From contig DDET01000028.1 in NCBI GenBank assembly GCA_002336915.1, forward strand, positions 747 through 41,863: 41,117 bases of DNA, given 5' to 3'. The stretch's first letter is position 1; each line of letters opens with the position of its first letter. Of this stretch, positions 1 to 8,602 are shown piece after piece. This DNA comes from Bacteroidetes bacterium UBA1947 (GTDB lineage: Bacteria > Bacteroidota > Bacteroidia > Chitinophagales > Chitinophagaceae). A program made the position numbers and the translations under genes. The notes under the pieces were generated by a model. It had not been told where the DNA came from. It made no database searches and was given only the letters and a program-made list of their open reading frames with translations.

Positions 1-593
1 GCCCAGAAATGCGGGAACTGCCAGAAGAATTGTATCAGGAAGAGCACCCAGCCGCCCAGCGCTGCCGGGCCTGTGAGGGTACCTGTAGCGGCTACCCAGC
101 CTATAAGCGGGGGCAACGCACCCGGTAATGCGCCTATGAATACGGCTACCGGGTGTATCTTCTTCATAGGTGTGTAAGCAAATGCGTATAGCAGTAGTGA
201 AGTAAAGCTAAGCAAGCCCGCCAGTGGGTTGAAGTAATAAGCTAAAATAATGGCACCTGAAAAACCTGTGATCGCAGCAATTATCCAGGCTTCTGCCACG
301 CCCATCCTGCCATCGGGCATCGGGCGGTTGGCAGTACGCTTCATCAGTTTATCGCTGTAGCGCTCCAGTATCTGGTTAATGGTATTTGCACCACCTGTTA
401 CAAGTAGTCCGCCCGTAAAAAGAATGATGACCTTTTCCCAATTGAAGGGGATGCCTGGGGCCAGCAGGTAGCCTACCACGCTGGAAAAAACAACCATAAA
501 ACTCAGGTTGGGTTTCAATAGCTGGGCATAATCCTTCAGGCGCTCCAGTATCATTATATGCCACCTTGCTTTTATCGGCTCTTCACGCAACAT
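1..593 (-). CDS. ctaB: Protoheme IX farnesyltransferase (heme O synthase), 5' part
   Basis: Membrane prenyltransferase that adds a farnesyl group to protoheme to give heme O, the precursor of heme A for terminal oxidases. The reverse complement reads KPNLSFMVVFSSVVGYLLAP, then the polar motif NQILERYSDKLMKRTANRP (the Asp-rich prenyl-diphosphate-binding region of UbiA/CtaB enzymes), and later WQFPHFWA near the window edge. Several hydrophobic helices lie between. About 197 residues are present; the C-terminal third lies beyond base 1. The start is either the ATG at 593 or an in-frame ATG at 554; neither has a Shine-Dalgarno sequence, which is usual for this phylum. The gene is divergent from the heme-uptake operon that begins at 1040. 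Family assignment is secure. Confidence 0.93.
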   Translation of the reverse strand, partial: MLREEPIKARWHIMILERLKDYAQLLKPNLSFMVVFSSVVGYLLAPGIPFNWEKVIILFTGGLLVTGGANTINQILERYSDKLMKRTANRPMPDGRMGVAEAWIIAAITGFSGAIILAYYFNPLAGLLSFTSLLLYAFAYTPMKKIHPVAVFIGALPGALPPLIGWVAATGTLTGPAALGGWVLFLIQFFWQFPHFW

Positions 594-781
594 TACTCGG
601 AATAAATATGGGATGATTTAAAAACAGGGCAAAGGTAATACATGTGGCCGTAAATAGGAGGGGTGGCACAGAAGATTTTTACCCCAATATTATAAAATAC
701 TGAATAACAATATCCCCTACACTTTTCCCGATTCAACTAATTGTTTTCCCGCTTTTTAAAACTCCGCTCAAATGCCGCCAT

Positions 782-789
782 TACATTTG
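782..789 (+). promoter_or_regulatory. Candidate -7 element for the heme operon
   Basis: The sequence TACATTTG matches the Bacteroidota -7 consensus TAnnTTTG. No clear TTTG -33 element lies at the expected distance, so this is only moderately supported. If real, transcription would begin near 796 and leave an untranslated leader of about 245 nt before the first operon gene at 1040. Confidence 0.35.
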
Positions 790-800
790 CATCAATAATT

Positions 801-984
801 CTTGCTCCCACCTAAGCCATCATTTCGTGGCTTCGATTTTCATTTTTAGAACAAATAACAGCATTAGTGCAGTGGTGAACTGCATGCCGTAAAATGGTGG
901 CCCTCCGTTTTGCCTTCCATGTATATGATACAGCAGGGAGCAAGACCGCTGAGGATTTGCATGAGGCAAACGGAACAGGCCGCC
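801..984 (+). other. Potentially structured leader upstream of the heme operon
   Basis: Several complementary segments lie in the 446-bp gap between ctaB and the heme operon. CTTGCTCCC at 801-809 is the exact complement of 936-944. CCGTTTTGCC at 905-914 pairs with 965-973 with one bulge, and this helix is extended by 896-902 with 978-984 (one G-U). Local hairpins occur at about 814-833 (AAGCCA/TGGCTT) and 869-885 (TGCAGT/ACTGCA). The two long-range helices interleave, so they are either a pseudoknot or alternative folds. I could not match it to the cobalamin, TPP, FMN or SAM riboswitch consensus. It could be a cis-regulatory RNA or chance. The rest of 594-800 shows no gene. Confidence 0.35.
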
Positions 985-1039
985 GCCAAAAGATGTATTA
1001 ATCAAAACCCAACATACAAAAAATCATAATTTTTAGAAG

Positions 1040-2293
1040 ATGAAAAAAATAATACTTTCTGCACTTTTGGCTTCGGCATTTATTAATGCCATAGCAAGCC
1101 CCCTGGTAGATACCGTTGCGATCGGTGCCACTTATGCCAACCAGGTTTGGTACAGCCTTGAAAATGACAACCAGGGCAGCGCACCGAAGAATAACTGGGA
1201 TATAGCCTTCGATGCCACAGGCTTTGGCTCCGGCATTATGATAAACTCCGTAACAGGTACTATGCTGTGGAAATATCCATCTGCCGATACTTCAGGCTGG
1301 TCAACTATTGACACCACAGGGATGAGTACCTGGGAAGCGCATTGGAATTCTGACACCTCATGGAACCGCGGTGCCATAGGCAACTATGCCGACCCTGCCG
1401 ATCAAAATAACCTGGACTGGGGTGTATATAATATGACAACGCATATTGTGACCGGAGATTCGCTCTACATCGTTAAGCTGGCGAATGGCGACTTTAAAAA
1501 GCTCTGGATAGAGTCACTGGCCTCAGGGGTATACTCATTCAGGTATGCGAACCTTGACGGAACTAACGAACAAATAAAAACGCTTGATAAATCAGTTTAT
1601 ACAGGCAAGAATTTCGGTTACTATTCTTTGCAGGCCGATTCGGCTCTTGACCGTGAGCCGGCTTCCGAGCATTGGGACATTGTATTTACGCAATACACTG
1701 CTTTTATACCCACAGCATATACCGTAACCGGTGTGCTGGGCAATATAGGGGTGGATCTGGTAAAATGCAGTGACATACCCAATAAGGCCACTTTCGCGGA
1801 CTGGCAATCACAAACCTTCAACACGCGTATCAATACCATCGGCTACAACTGGAAGAGCTTTAACGGTACAAGCTATGACATGAAAGATTCACTTGTCTAT
1901 TTCGTAAAACCATTGAACACAGATATCTGGAAGCTCATTTTCACCGGCTTTAGCGGCGGTTCTACAGGTGAATACATGTTTTCTAAAGAAAAGCTGGCCA
2001 CTGCTACAAGTGTAGAAAATGTGAATGGCAAAGCAAACATTTCAACTGCACTTTATCCCAACCCTGTTAAAGACCAGCCGGTAAATATTATCTACAGTTT
2101 CGCGGCAGCAGCAACATCCGCAAGGCTTATGGTACAGGACATTGCGGGCAAAACAGTATGGACCGCACAACTGGACAACGAAAGAGGCATGCATCAATAC
2201 CAGTTATCTGCACACTCGCTCCGCCCCGGCATGTATATAGTTACAGTAGCTTCAGGAACAAGCTTTACAACGCAAAAGCTCGTAATACAATAA
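1040..2293 (+). CDS. HmuY-like heme-binding protein secreted by T9SS
   Basis: Probably an extracellular heme-binding protein (hemophore) feeding the TonB receptor two genes downstream. The N-terminus MKKIILSALLASAFINAIAS is a Sec signal peptide. The body contains two HmuY-like blocks: YSLENDN followed by NNWDIAF near residues 40-57, and EHWDIVFTQYTAF about 165 residues later. The last 80 or so residues, beginning at LYPNPVK, form a type A T9SS C-terminal sorting domain (DIAGKTVW, LRPGMYIV, TQKLVIQ). At 417 residues it is much longer than classical HmuY, the extra length being the sorting domain and the duplicated core. It is the first gene of the operon. Its relative at 5934 is a lipoprotein without a sorting domain. 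Heme as ligand is inferred from family and context. Confidence 0.82.
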   Translation: MKKIILSALLASAFINAIASPLVDTVAIGATYANQVWYSLENDNQGSAPKNNWDIAFDATGFGSGIMINSVTGTMLWKYPSADTSGWSTIDTTGMSTWEAHWNSDTSWNRGAIGNYADPADQNNLDWGVYNMTTHIVTGDSLYIVKLANGDFKKLWIESLASGVYSFRYANLDGTNEQIKTLDKSVYTGKNFGYYSLQADSALDREPASEHWDIVFTQYTAFIPTAYTVTGVLGNIGVDLVKCSDIPNKATFADWQSQTFNTRINTIGYNWKSFNGTSYDMKDSLVYFVKPLNTDIWKLIFTGFSGGSTGEYMFSKEKLATATSVENVNGKANISTALYPNPVKDQPVNIIYSFAAAATSARLMVQDIAGKTVWTAQLDNERGMHQYQLSAHSLRPGMYIVTVASGTSFTTQKLVIQ

Positions 2294-2304
2294 ACAGCAC
2301 TAAC

Positions 2305-2338
2305 CATCCCCACCCTTACTAAATAAAGGGCTGGGGAT
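2305..2338 (+). terminator. Intercistronic hairpin after the first heme gene
   Basis: The 59-bp gap between the first two operon genes contains ATCCCC paired with GGGGAT (2306-2338), with inner CCTT/AAGG pairing around a short loop. No U-tract follows, so it looks like an attenuating or mRNA-stabilising hairpin rather than a strong terminator. It could keep the first gene expressed above the rest; this is inference. Confidence 0.4.
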
Positions 2339-2352
2339 TCAATAACTATATC

Positions 2353-3315
2353 ATGAAACTTACTGCCTCAAAACTTTCGTTCACAAGCATACTGCTTTTT
2401 GCACTCGGCCTCCGTTTGCTCACATCATGCAACCCAAATGGCAAAAAAAACACTTCCGGGAATACCCTCAATAAGAAGATAGGTGTTTTGATGGTTAACC
2501 ACGGTTCACGTTCCGCAACCTGGCGAAACGCTTTACTGGGTCTTGAAAAAAGCGTAACAGACTCCGTCTTAAAAACCGGGGAAATAAAGGGCATTAAAAC
2601 CGCCTTCATGGAATATACAGAGCCTTCTATCGCCACACGCCTGAAGGAATTTGACCAGGAAGGATACACCGATGTGATCATCGTGCCCATATTCCTCACA
2701 GTAAGCACGCACTCTTTCGATGATATCCCCACCATTATAGGTCAGAAAGAAGACCCTCAATCAATGCAATCACTAAAAGTGGAGGGGATAGAACGTTTTA
2801 CCCCTAAAGCCAAAACATATATTACCCCCCTGCTCGATTTCACCAGTGTGCTCCAGAAAAATATATTAAGAAGAGCAAGCGCCTTATCCAAAGACGCAAC
2901 AAAGGAAGGCCTGGTGCTGATAGCATACGGCGATGAAACTTATAACAAAGAATGGACCGAGCTGCTGACCAAAGTGGCTGACTACGTTAAGCAAAACACG
3001 GGTATTTCCACTTTTTCGTACGGCTGGTGCGGGCACGTAGCACATTACAACCCGGATTCTACAACCGCAGCCATCAAGCGCGTGCTCAAAGAGCGCGAAG
3101 TAGCGGCAGTGATACCCGTACTGGTGGCGCACGATGAGATGTTCCAGGTGAAGATAATAGGTGACGGGATTGCCAAAATACCCAACTCGAAAGACAAGGT
3201 ACTGTATGTGGCCGATGCCATACTGCCCGATACTACAGTAGAGAACTGGGTGATAAATATCACACGCGAATTCGCAGGTAAAATAGAACATGGCGGCAAG
3301 CAGGCATCGAAATGA
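2353..3315 (+). CDS. CbiX/CbiK-like chelatase, exported lipoprotein
   Basis: A class II tetrapyrrole chelatase-fold protein. The first half carries VNHGSR (His50), MEYTEPSIA (Glu87/Glu90 region) and IFLTVSTHSFDDIP (His120), matching the two metal-binding His sites and the EPSI segment of CbiX sirohydrochlorin chelatases. The second half (about 185-310) is a diverged repeat with AYGDE, WCGHVAHY and VAHDEM (His260). Unlike cytoplasmic cobalamin or siroheme enzymes it begins with a lipoprotein signal: a hydrophobic stretch to LLTSC with the lipobox Cys at 26. It should therefore sit in the periplasm or on the outer membrane. Periplasmic CbiK with heme-binding ability is known from Desulfovibrio. 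In this heme operon a role in heme binding, metal exchange or iron removal is more likely than cobalamin synthesis. It overlaps the next gene by ATGA at 3312. Confidence 0.85.
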   Translation: MKLTASKLSFTSILLFALGLRLLTSCNPNGKKNTSGNTLNKKIGVLMVNHGSRSATWRNALLGLEKSVTDSVLKTGEIKGIKTAFMEYTEPSIATRLKEFDQEGYTDVIIVPIFLTVSTHSFDDIPTIIGQKEDPQSMQSLKVEGIERFTPKAKTYITPLLDFTSVLQKNILRRASALSKDATKEGLVLIAYGDETYNKEWTELLTKVADYVKQNTGISTFSYGWCGHVAHYNPDSTTAAIKRVLKEREVAAVIPVLVAHDEMFQVKIIGDGIAKIPNSKDKVLYVADAILPDTTVENWVINITREFAGKIEHGGKQASK

Positions 3316-3884
3316 CCACAGGTAAATACAAAAAGCTGCGAAAATTGAATATGGTAACCCATCGCGATATGGGTTACTTCTTTTCATCGCTTATCATTAT
3401 CTATTGCATATCGGGCCTGGCCTTGAACCATATCAACGACTGGAACGCGGATTTTATCATTACAAAGAAAACAGTGAACATTAACCCATCGTTCTCCGGG
3501 CAGCCCGTGGATAAGAGTATGATAGCACAACTTGGCGATATGGTGGGAGAAAACAAATACAAAGTTTACGACGTGCCCACCAGCGGCCAGCTAAAGATAT
3601 ACTACGACAACGCCTCACTACACGTCAATTTCAACAAGCATACGGGTATTTATGAACGGGTAGAGCGCCGGCCTGTATTTTATCAATCCAATATCCTGCA
3701 TCGCAACAGCCTCAGGGGCTGGAAATGGGTATCGGATATTTTCGCGGTAATGCTTATAGTCATCAGCGTTACAGGCCTCTTTATCCTCAAAGGAAAGAAC
3801 GGTATTAAAGGCAGGGGTAAGTGGTTCATAATAGCCGGCCTGCTGCCACCCATTATAGCCATTATCATACAGCAACTTAGCTAA
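3312..3884 (+). CDS. PepSY-associated transmembrane protein
   Basis: Inner-membrane protein of 190 residues. TM1 spans about residues 22-40 (FFSSLIIIYCISGLALNH), a periplasmic PepSY-like domain covers about 45-130, TM2 about 140-158 and TM3 about 168-187. The conserved THRDMGY just before TM1 and NILHRN before TM2 carry His residues placed like those of PepSY_TM family members, some of which are ferric-siderophore or heme-associated reductases. Translation is coupled to the preceding chelatase gene (ATGA overlap) and the TonB receptor follows after 7 bp. A role in electron transfer to, or handling of, imported heme or iron is inferred. Confidence 0.8.
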   Translation: MTTGKYKKLRKLNMVTHRDMGYFFSSLIIIYCISGLALNHINDWNADFIITKKTVNINPSFSGQPVDKSMIAQLGDMVGENKYKVYDVPTSGQLKIYYDNASLHVNFNKHTGIYERVERRPVFYQSNILHRNSLRGWKWVSDIFAVMLIVISVTGLFILKGKNGIKGRGKWFIIAGLLPPIIAIIIQQLS

Positions 3885-3891
3885 GCCCTTT

Positions 3892-5931
3892 ATGAAACAA
3901 ACCGCATTCGTTACAATCGTTATACTATCCTGTTTTTCGGCTAAGGCACAGCAGGATAGCCTTGCAAGCATACCTCTCCAGAAAATAGACGACGTGGTGA
4001 TCACGGGCCAATACACGCCAAACGCTAAAGAGAACGCGGTGCAGAAAATAGAGATAGTAGACCGCAAGAAAATAGACGCCATGGCTGCGCAAACCCTGCG
4101 CGATGTACTGACCAACCAGCTAAACATCCGCCTGTCGCAGGACGCCATATTTGGTTCGGGAATGAGCATACAGGGCAGCCAGTCGTATGGTGAAAGCGCC
4201 AAGATACTGGTGGACGGCGTATCAATGATTGGCAAACAAAACGGCAGCATTGATCTCTCACAAATAAACCTGGATAATATTGAGCGCATTGAGATCATAG
4301 AAGGGCCTATGTCTGTCTCATACGGCACCGATGCTATAGCAGGCACCATAAACCTCGTGACAAAGAAAAAACTGCAGCACCCTTTCGAGGGCAGCATATC
4401 GACGTACTACGAAAGCATAGGCACATACAATATCAATGCTAGTGCAGGCTTGAGAAAGAACAAACACACACTATTACTCAATACCGGCCGCAACTTCTTC
4501 GATGGCTGGAAGCCCGGCGAAAAAGCATCTTTCTTCGATTTCAAAAAAGAACTCGCAGATACCAACCGCAGCCTGCAATGGAAACCTCGTGAACAATATA
4601 GCGCGGGACTGCAATACATCTACACAGCAAACAAGACTAGCATTAACTACAAAGGCAACTACTTCTACGAAACAATAACCAATCGCGGCACTCCTCTGCT
4701 ACCCTACTACGAAATGGCCTTCGACGACTATTATCATACCCGTCGTATAGACAACGCAATCTTCGTCAACCAAACACTTGCAAATGATAAACACATCAAC
4801 TTCCAGCTGGCGTACAACGACTATAAAAGAGTAAAAGATCAATACACCCGCGACCTTACCACTTTAACGGACGTACTGACACCGGGGGAGCAGGACACTT
4901 CAAAATATGACGAGATCAGTTCGAGGGCCACGTTTAGCAACAGCAGCAAACAGGCAAAGATCAATTACGAAGCCGGCTACGACATAAGTGTACAACATGC
5001 CAATAGCAACCTGATACTGAACCAAAAACAACAAATGGGTAACTACGCTGTTTTTGCCAGCCTAGAGTACAAACCTTTCTCGAAATTCGTTATCCGGCCT
5101 GGCCTGCGTTATGGATACAATACACGCTATACGGCACCATTGATACCATCACTCAATTTGCTCTACAAGCCGGGAAACCAATGGGCCCTCCGCGCCTCTT
5201 ACGCCAAAGGCTTCCGCGAACCAAATCTAAAAGAGCTGTACTTCGATTTCGTAGATATAAATCATGACATCCACGGCAATAGAAATTTAAAGGCTGAATA
5301 TTCCAACGACTATAGCTTCTCAGCTGTATACGGAGGCAACTATCAGGAACTTAGTTACAAAATTAATTTTTCCGCTTTCTACAACCATATCATAAGCCTT
5401 ATCACCCTCGCAGCAATCACCGGAACTGGCACGAACGAATATACGTACGTGAACATTGGCAAATACAAAACACAAGGCCTGCAACTCGGAGCCGACCTTT
5501 CTATTAAAAGCCTCTCTGTTTCAGCAGGCGGCTCCTATACCGGCACCTACAATCAACTATCCGAAACCACAGCCACTCCGCGCTTCAGCTACTCCCCCGA
5601 GATACGGTCAAGCGTAACGTACAACATGAGTAAATATGGCATCACTGCTTCCGTATATTACAAATACACAGGCCGCTTTACCACATACATAACCGATGCA
5701 AGCAACAATGCGGCACAGGCTTTTACGGGCGACTACCATATCGCCGACGCAAACTTATCAAAGCAGCTCTTCAAGAAGCACCTGAATATCAGCATTGGCT
5801 GCAAGAACCTGTTCGATGTCAAAAATATTACGGCCTATGCAACAGGTACAGCGCACTCATCGTCCTCAGGCAGTACCCCGATAGGCACAGGCCGATTTTA
5901 TTTTGTAAAACTGGATGTAAAATTCTATTAG
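3892..5931 (+). CDS. TonB-dependent heme/iron receptor
   Basis: Outer-membrane active transporter of 679 residues. A signal peptide ends at AKAQQ; the TonB box is close to DDVVITG (about residues 33-39). The plug domain runs to about residue 155 with LRDVLTNQLNIRL, ILVDGVSM, IERIEIIEGP and YGTDAIAGTINL. The remainder is a 22-strand-type barrel ending in Phe-Tyr (VKLDVKFY), including the barrel motif ASYAKGFREPNLKELYFDF. There is no N-terminal carboxypeptidase-like domain of the SusC type, so it belongs to the classic BtuB/HmuR group. Its position between a PepSY protein and a HmuY-like lipoprotein points to heme as the substrate; a cobalamin-like corrinoid is the main alternative, given the CbiX-like neighbour. 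Confidence 0.9.
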   Translation: MKQTAFVTIVILSCFSAKAQQDSLASIPLQKIDDVVITGQYTPNAKENAVQKIEIVDRKKIDAMAAQTLRDVLTNQLNIRLSQDAIFGSGMSIQGSQSYGESAKILVDGVSMIGKQNGSIDLSQINLDNIERIEIIEGPMSVSYGTDAIAGTINLVTKKKLQHPFEGSISTYYESIGTYNINASAGLRKNKHTLLLNTGRNFFDGWKPGEKASFFDFKKELADTNRSLQWKPREQYSAGLQYIYTANKTSINYKGNYFYETITNRGTPLLPYYEMAFDDYYHTRRIDNAIFVNQTLANDKHINFQLAYNDYKRVKDQYTRDLTTLTDVLTPGEQDTSKYDEISSRATFSNSSKQAKINYEAGYDISVQHANSNLILNQKQQMGNYAVFASLEYKPFSKFVIRPGLRYGYNTRYTAPLIPSLNLLYKPGNQWALRASYAKGFREPNLKELYFDFVDINHDIHGNRNLKAEYSNDYSFSAVYGGNYQELSYKINFSAFYNHIISLITLAAITGTGTNEYTYVNIGKYKTQGLQLGADLSIKSLSVSAGGSYTGTYNQLSETTATPRFSYSPEIRSSVTYNMSKYGITASVYYKYTGRFTTYITDASNNAAQAFTGDYHIADANLSKQLFKKHLNISIGCKNLFDVKNITAYATGTAHSSSSGSTPIGTGRFYFVKLDVKFY

Positions 5932-5933
5932 CA

Positions 5934-6917
5934 ATGATAAAGATATCGTTTCCATGTTTCATGTTGCTGTGTGTGGCCGTATTCAGCAGTTGCCTCAAAA
6001 AAGAGCTGCCTGTTCCCCGTCATGAATCAGGCAATGTCACTACATCATCTGTCAATATGGATGCCAGCTACAAATACCAGGTATACTATAGTTTAAAAAA
6101 CAATTCAGTTGTCGGCCAGAACTTAAAAACCTCCTGGGACATAGGTTTTGAGACCTCCCCTTCCGGTTATCACGTAGTACTGAACAACGCGAAATCAATG
6201 TTCGCTATCAATACGGGCAAGAGCGATTTCCTATCCGTTTCATACAACGACACTGCAGGCTTCGGCGCAAGCAAAAAATGGGATGAGGCATCCGGCAACC
6301 TCGACAGCACCGCCATAGGCGACTGGCGCGGCGACAGCAAAGTGTTTATTCTCGACAGGGGTTACAACGAAAAGGGACAATTTCTCGGTTTTGAAAAAAT
6401 ACAGTTGCTCTCTGTCAATGACAACGCTTACACATTACATTTCGCCGCCTTAAACGGTACCGGAGACACTACCATCACCATTACAAAAGACACAGCTTGC
6501 AACCTCTCGTTCCTGTCGTTCAGCACACGTCAACAGTTTCAGGTAGAGCCTCCGAAAGCCGACTGGGATATCATGTTCTCCCAATACACTTACATCTTCT
6601 ACAACGAGGTGCCGATAACGCCTTACCTTGTCACAGGCTGTCTGCTCAATCGTTACAACACACAAGCCGCACAGGACACCGCGAACAAATTCCCGCAACT
6701 TACTTTCAGCGATGTAAATAATTACACCTTGTCTTCCGACATCAGCACAATAGGCTATCAATGGAAAACATACAATGGCACAAGCTATGCGGTAAACACT
6801 AATTACAGCTACATAATACGCAGCCAGGAAGGCATTTACTATAAATTACGCTTCACCGGGTTTTATGACAAAGCGGGTGTAAAAGGAAACCCCACATGGG
6901 AATACCAGCGCTTATGA
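5934..6917 (+). CDS. HmuY-family lipoprotein
   Basis: Second HmuY-like protein of the operon, 327 residues. Its signal peptide ends in the lipobox FSSC (Cys20), so it is probably anchored to the outer membrane and exposed at the surface, like Porphyromonas HmuY. The family blocks are YQVYYSLKNNS, TSWDIGFE, then ADWDIMFSQYTYIF and NTQAAQ in the second half; GYQWKTYNGTSY near the C-terminus is closely similar to GYNWKSFNGTSY in the first operon gene, so the two are paralogs. It starts 2 bp after the receptor stop and is the last gene of the operon, overlapping the convergent hydrolase gene by 6 bp. Heme binding is inferred. Confidence 0.85.
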   Translation: MIKISFPCFMLLCVAVFSSCLKKELPVPRHESGNVTTSSVNMDASYKYQVYYSLKNNSVVGQNLKTSWDIGFETSPSGYHVVLNNAKSMFAINTGKSDFLSVSYNDTAGFGASKKWDEASGNLDSTAIGDWRGDSKVFILDRGYNEKGQFLGFEKIQLLSVNDNAYTLHFAALNGTGDTTITITKDTACNLSFLSFSTRQQFQVEPPKADWDIMFSQYTYIFYNEVPITPYLVTGCLLNRYNTQAAQDTANKFPQLTFSDVNNYTLSSDISTIGYQWKTYNGTSYAVNTNYSYIIRSQEGIYYKLRFTGFYDKAGVKGNPTWEYQRL

Positions 6918-7775
6918 TTCTCTTGACGCTTCGTTGAAGAACACAATGGTCTGTTCCACAACTTCCTGCATAGCCTGGGGCAAATGGTTCTCCGTCCAGG
7001 GGTGTTTACGCCCGAAAACATGGTCGGAAGGCACAAGAAATAACTCGGCCGATGGATGCCAGCGATGTAGCGTATACGCTTTCTCCACCGGCACAGAAGT
7101 ATCATCGATACCGTGGCAAAAAAGCAATGGTATCTCCAGCTTCTGAAGCGCGCCTTGTATATTAAGCCGCTCTTTATTGTTTTGATAATTCTCGTAAAGC
7201 TGGTAGTAAAGCGGCATCTCCTGCTTGGTGCGACTGTTGGTAATGTGCGTAACACCTTTCTCTTTCCATTCCACTATCTTATCGGTAGGCCAGCCGCCCC
7301 AGGGCGTTTTGCATTTGTGTACCGATGCCCATGTAGCCACGCTTTTAATGCGTGTATCTTCGGCTGCTTTTATAAGTGCTATACCACCACCCCTGCTATG
7401 GCCAATAAGATAAACCTGATCCTTATTGATCTGGCTGCTATGCTCATTACCCGGCGACAAAGCCCAGTCTATCACCGTGCCCAGGTCATCAAGCTCTATG
7501 GTGTAATTATTGTTCGCATAAGCCTCCAGGTCCGTAAACTCCTCGGGCTGTTCCGGCGTAGTACCGTTATGTGAAAAGTTGAACTTTATAAAAACAAAAC
7601 CTGCCGATGCAAACTGCCCCGCTATAAGGTCAAAATTGGCCCAGTCTTTAAATCCGTTGAAACCGTGTGCATAAATAACTACAGGCTTCGCCTGTCCGGT
7701 ATGCAGGTAAAAGATATCAGTTGGTATGGGTTTACCATGGCTGCCTGTTAAAAGGATATTTTTGACAATGTGCAT
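6912..7775 (-). CDS. Alpha/beta hydrolase (dienelactone hydrolase-like)
   Basis: Cytoplasmic hydrolase of 287 residues without a signal peptide. The nucleophile elbow is GHSRGGG (Ser127), the likely acid is Asp224 or Asp225 in CHGIDDTSVP, and the base is His252 in PSDHVFG; YAHGFNGFKDW near residue 35 forms the oxyanion region. This layout is typical of dienelactone-hydrolase and S9-peptidase-like esterases. The substrate cannot be told. It lies 17 bp after the TPM protein gene and is probably the last gene of the lemA operon. Confidence 0.85.
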   Translation of the reverse strand: MHIVKNILLTGSHGKPIPTDIFYLHTGQAKPVVIYAHGFNGFKDWANFDLIAGQFASAGFVFIKFNFSHNGTTPEQPEEFTDLEAYANNNYTIELDDLGTVIDWALSPGNEHSSQINKDQVYLIGHSRGGGIALIKAAEDTRIKSVATWASVHKCKTPWGGWPTDKIVEWKEKGVTHITNSRTKQEMPLYYQLYENYQNNKERLNIQGALQKLEIPLLFCHGIDDTSVPVEKAYTLHRWHPSAELFLVPSDHVFGRKHPWTENHLPQAMQEVVEQTIVFFNEASRES

Positions 7776-7792
7776 TGTTGAATAATAATTGT

Positions 7793-8602
7793 TTACCAGC
7801 TACCGCCTGCACCGCCGCCACCGCTGCTGCCGCCGCCAAAACCACCGAAGCCGCCACCTCCGCCGCCGCCCCAGCCGCCACTGCTTCCACCACCCCAGCC
7901 ACTGCCCATGCCACTACCCAGGAACCAACCTGCACCAAAGCCACCCATGCCGCGCCTGCTCATATAGCTGCCGCCACCGCCACCGCGGAACTTGCTGAGC
8001 AGCCAAAAAATAAAATAAACAATGCCTATCAGTAATATAGTTGCCCAGCCGGGAAGGCGCTTTTTCCCGCTACCCCTATCTTCATTGGTGTATTCTCCTT
8101 TTGTAGCCGCTATTACAGCATCGGCCGCGCGCGAAAAGCCTTCGAAATATTTTCCCTCCTTAAACGCCGGCCGCATCTCGTTGCGTACTATACGCCCGGC
8201 TGTCAGGTCGGTGAGTGCACCCTCTACGCCCCTGCCTGTGGCTATGAACATCTTATGGTCTTCCAGCGACGCAAATATGAGCACACCGTTGTTCTTGCCT
8301 TTTTGCCCTATGCCCCATGCATTGAAAAGCTTTATGGCATAATCGCCCGCATCATAAGCACCCAGCGATTTTATGGTTACAACGGCTATTTGCGTAGAGG
8401 TGGTGTTGTCAAAATCAACCAGCTTTGCTTCCAGCTCTGCTTCCTCGCGCGGGTTAAGCATGCCTGCAAGGTCATTCACCAGCCTGGGCGGCTGAGGCCT
8501 TGGCGGGAAATCATTATCGCCTGCCCTTACGCCAAACGAAGCAATAAGCAGGAACAGGAGTCCGTATATGCGCAGCGATGCTTTATGTGATAGCTTTATC
8601 AT
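7793..8602 (-). CDS. TPM-domain protein with membrane helix and Gly-rich tail
   Basis: Member of the TPM (TLP18.3/Psb32/MOLO-1, YgcG) family, 269 residues. A signal peptide ends near GVRAG; the TPM domain covers about residues 38-165 (LVNDLAGMLNPREEAELEAK, QIAVVTIKSL, NNGVLIFAS, RGVEGALTD). One TM helix lies at about 183-201, then a tail of about 60 residues that is almost entirely Gly, Ser and Trp ending in GGSW. The domain is exposed to the periplasm and the tail should be cytoplasmic or membrane-associated. It overlaps the preceding gene by ATGA. The GC-rich tail explains the spurious long open frames on the opposite strand. Confidence 0.88.
   Translation of the reverse strand: MIKLSHKASLRIYGLLFLLIASFGVRAGDNDFPPRPQPPRLVNDLAGMLNPREEAELEAKLVDFDNTTSTQIAVVTIKSLGAYDAGDYAIKLFNAWGIGQKGKNNGVLIFASLEDHKMFIATGRGVEGALTDLTAGRIVRNEMRPAFKEGKYFEGFSRAADAVIAATKGEYTNEDRGSGKKRLPGWATILLIGIVYFIFWLLSKFRGGGGGSYMSRRGMGGFGAGWFLGSGMGSGWGGGSSGGWGGGGGGGFGGFGGGSSGGGGAGGSW

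Noticed and set aside
896..984. Cobalamin riboswitch before the heme/CbiX operon
   Set aside because: The CbiX-like gene made this attractive, but the conserved GGTG-AAATCC core and a proper B12 box could not be found on either strand.
820..1005. 61-aa frame on the minus strand in front of the heme operon
   Set aside because: No family features, and the stretch shows RNA-like complementarity instead; judged non-coding.
7775..8035. Ala/Thr-rich plus-strand frames opposite the TPM protein's tail
   Set aside because: They are the antisense of a Gly-rich repeat coding region and have low-complexity translations.
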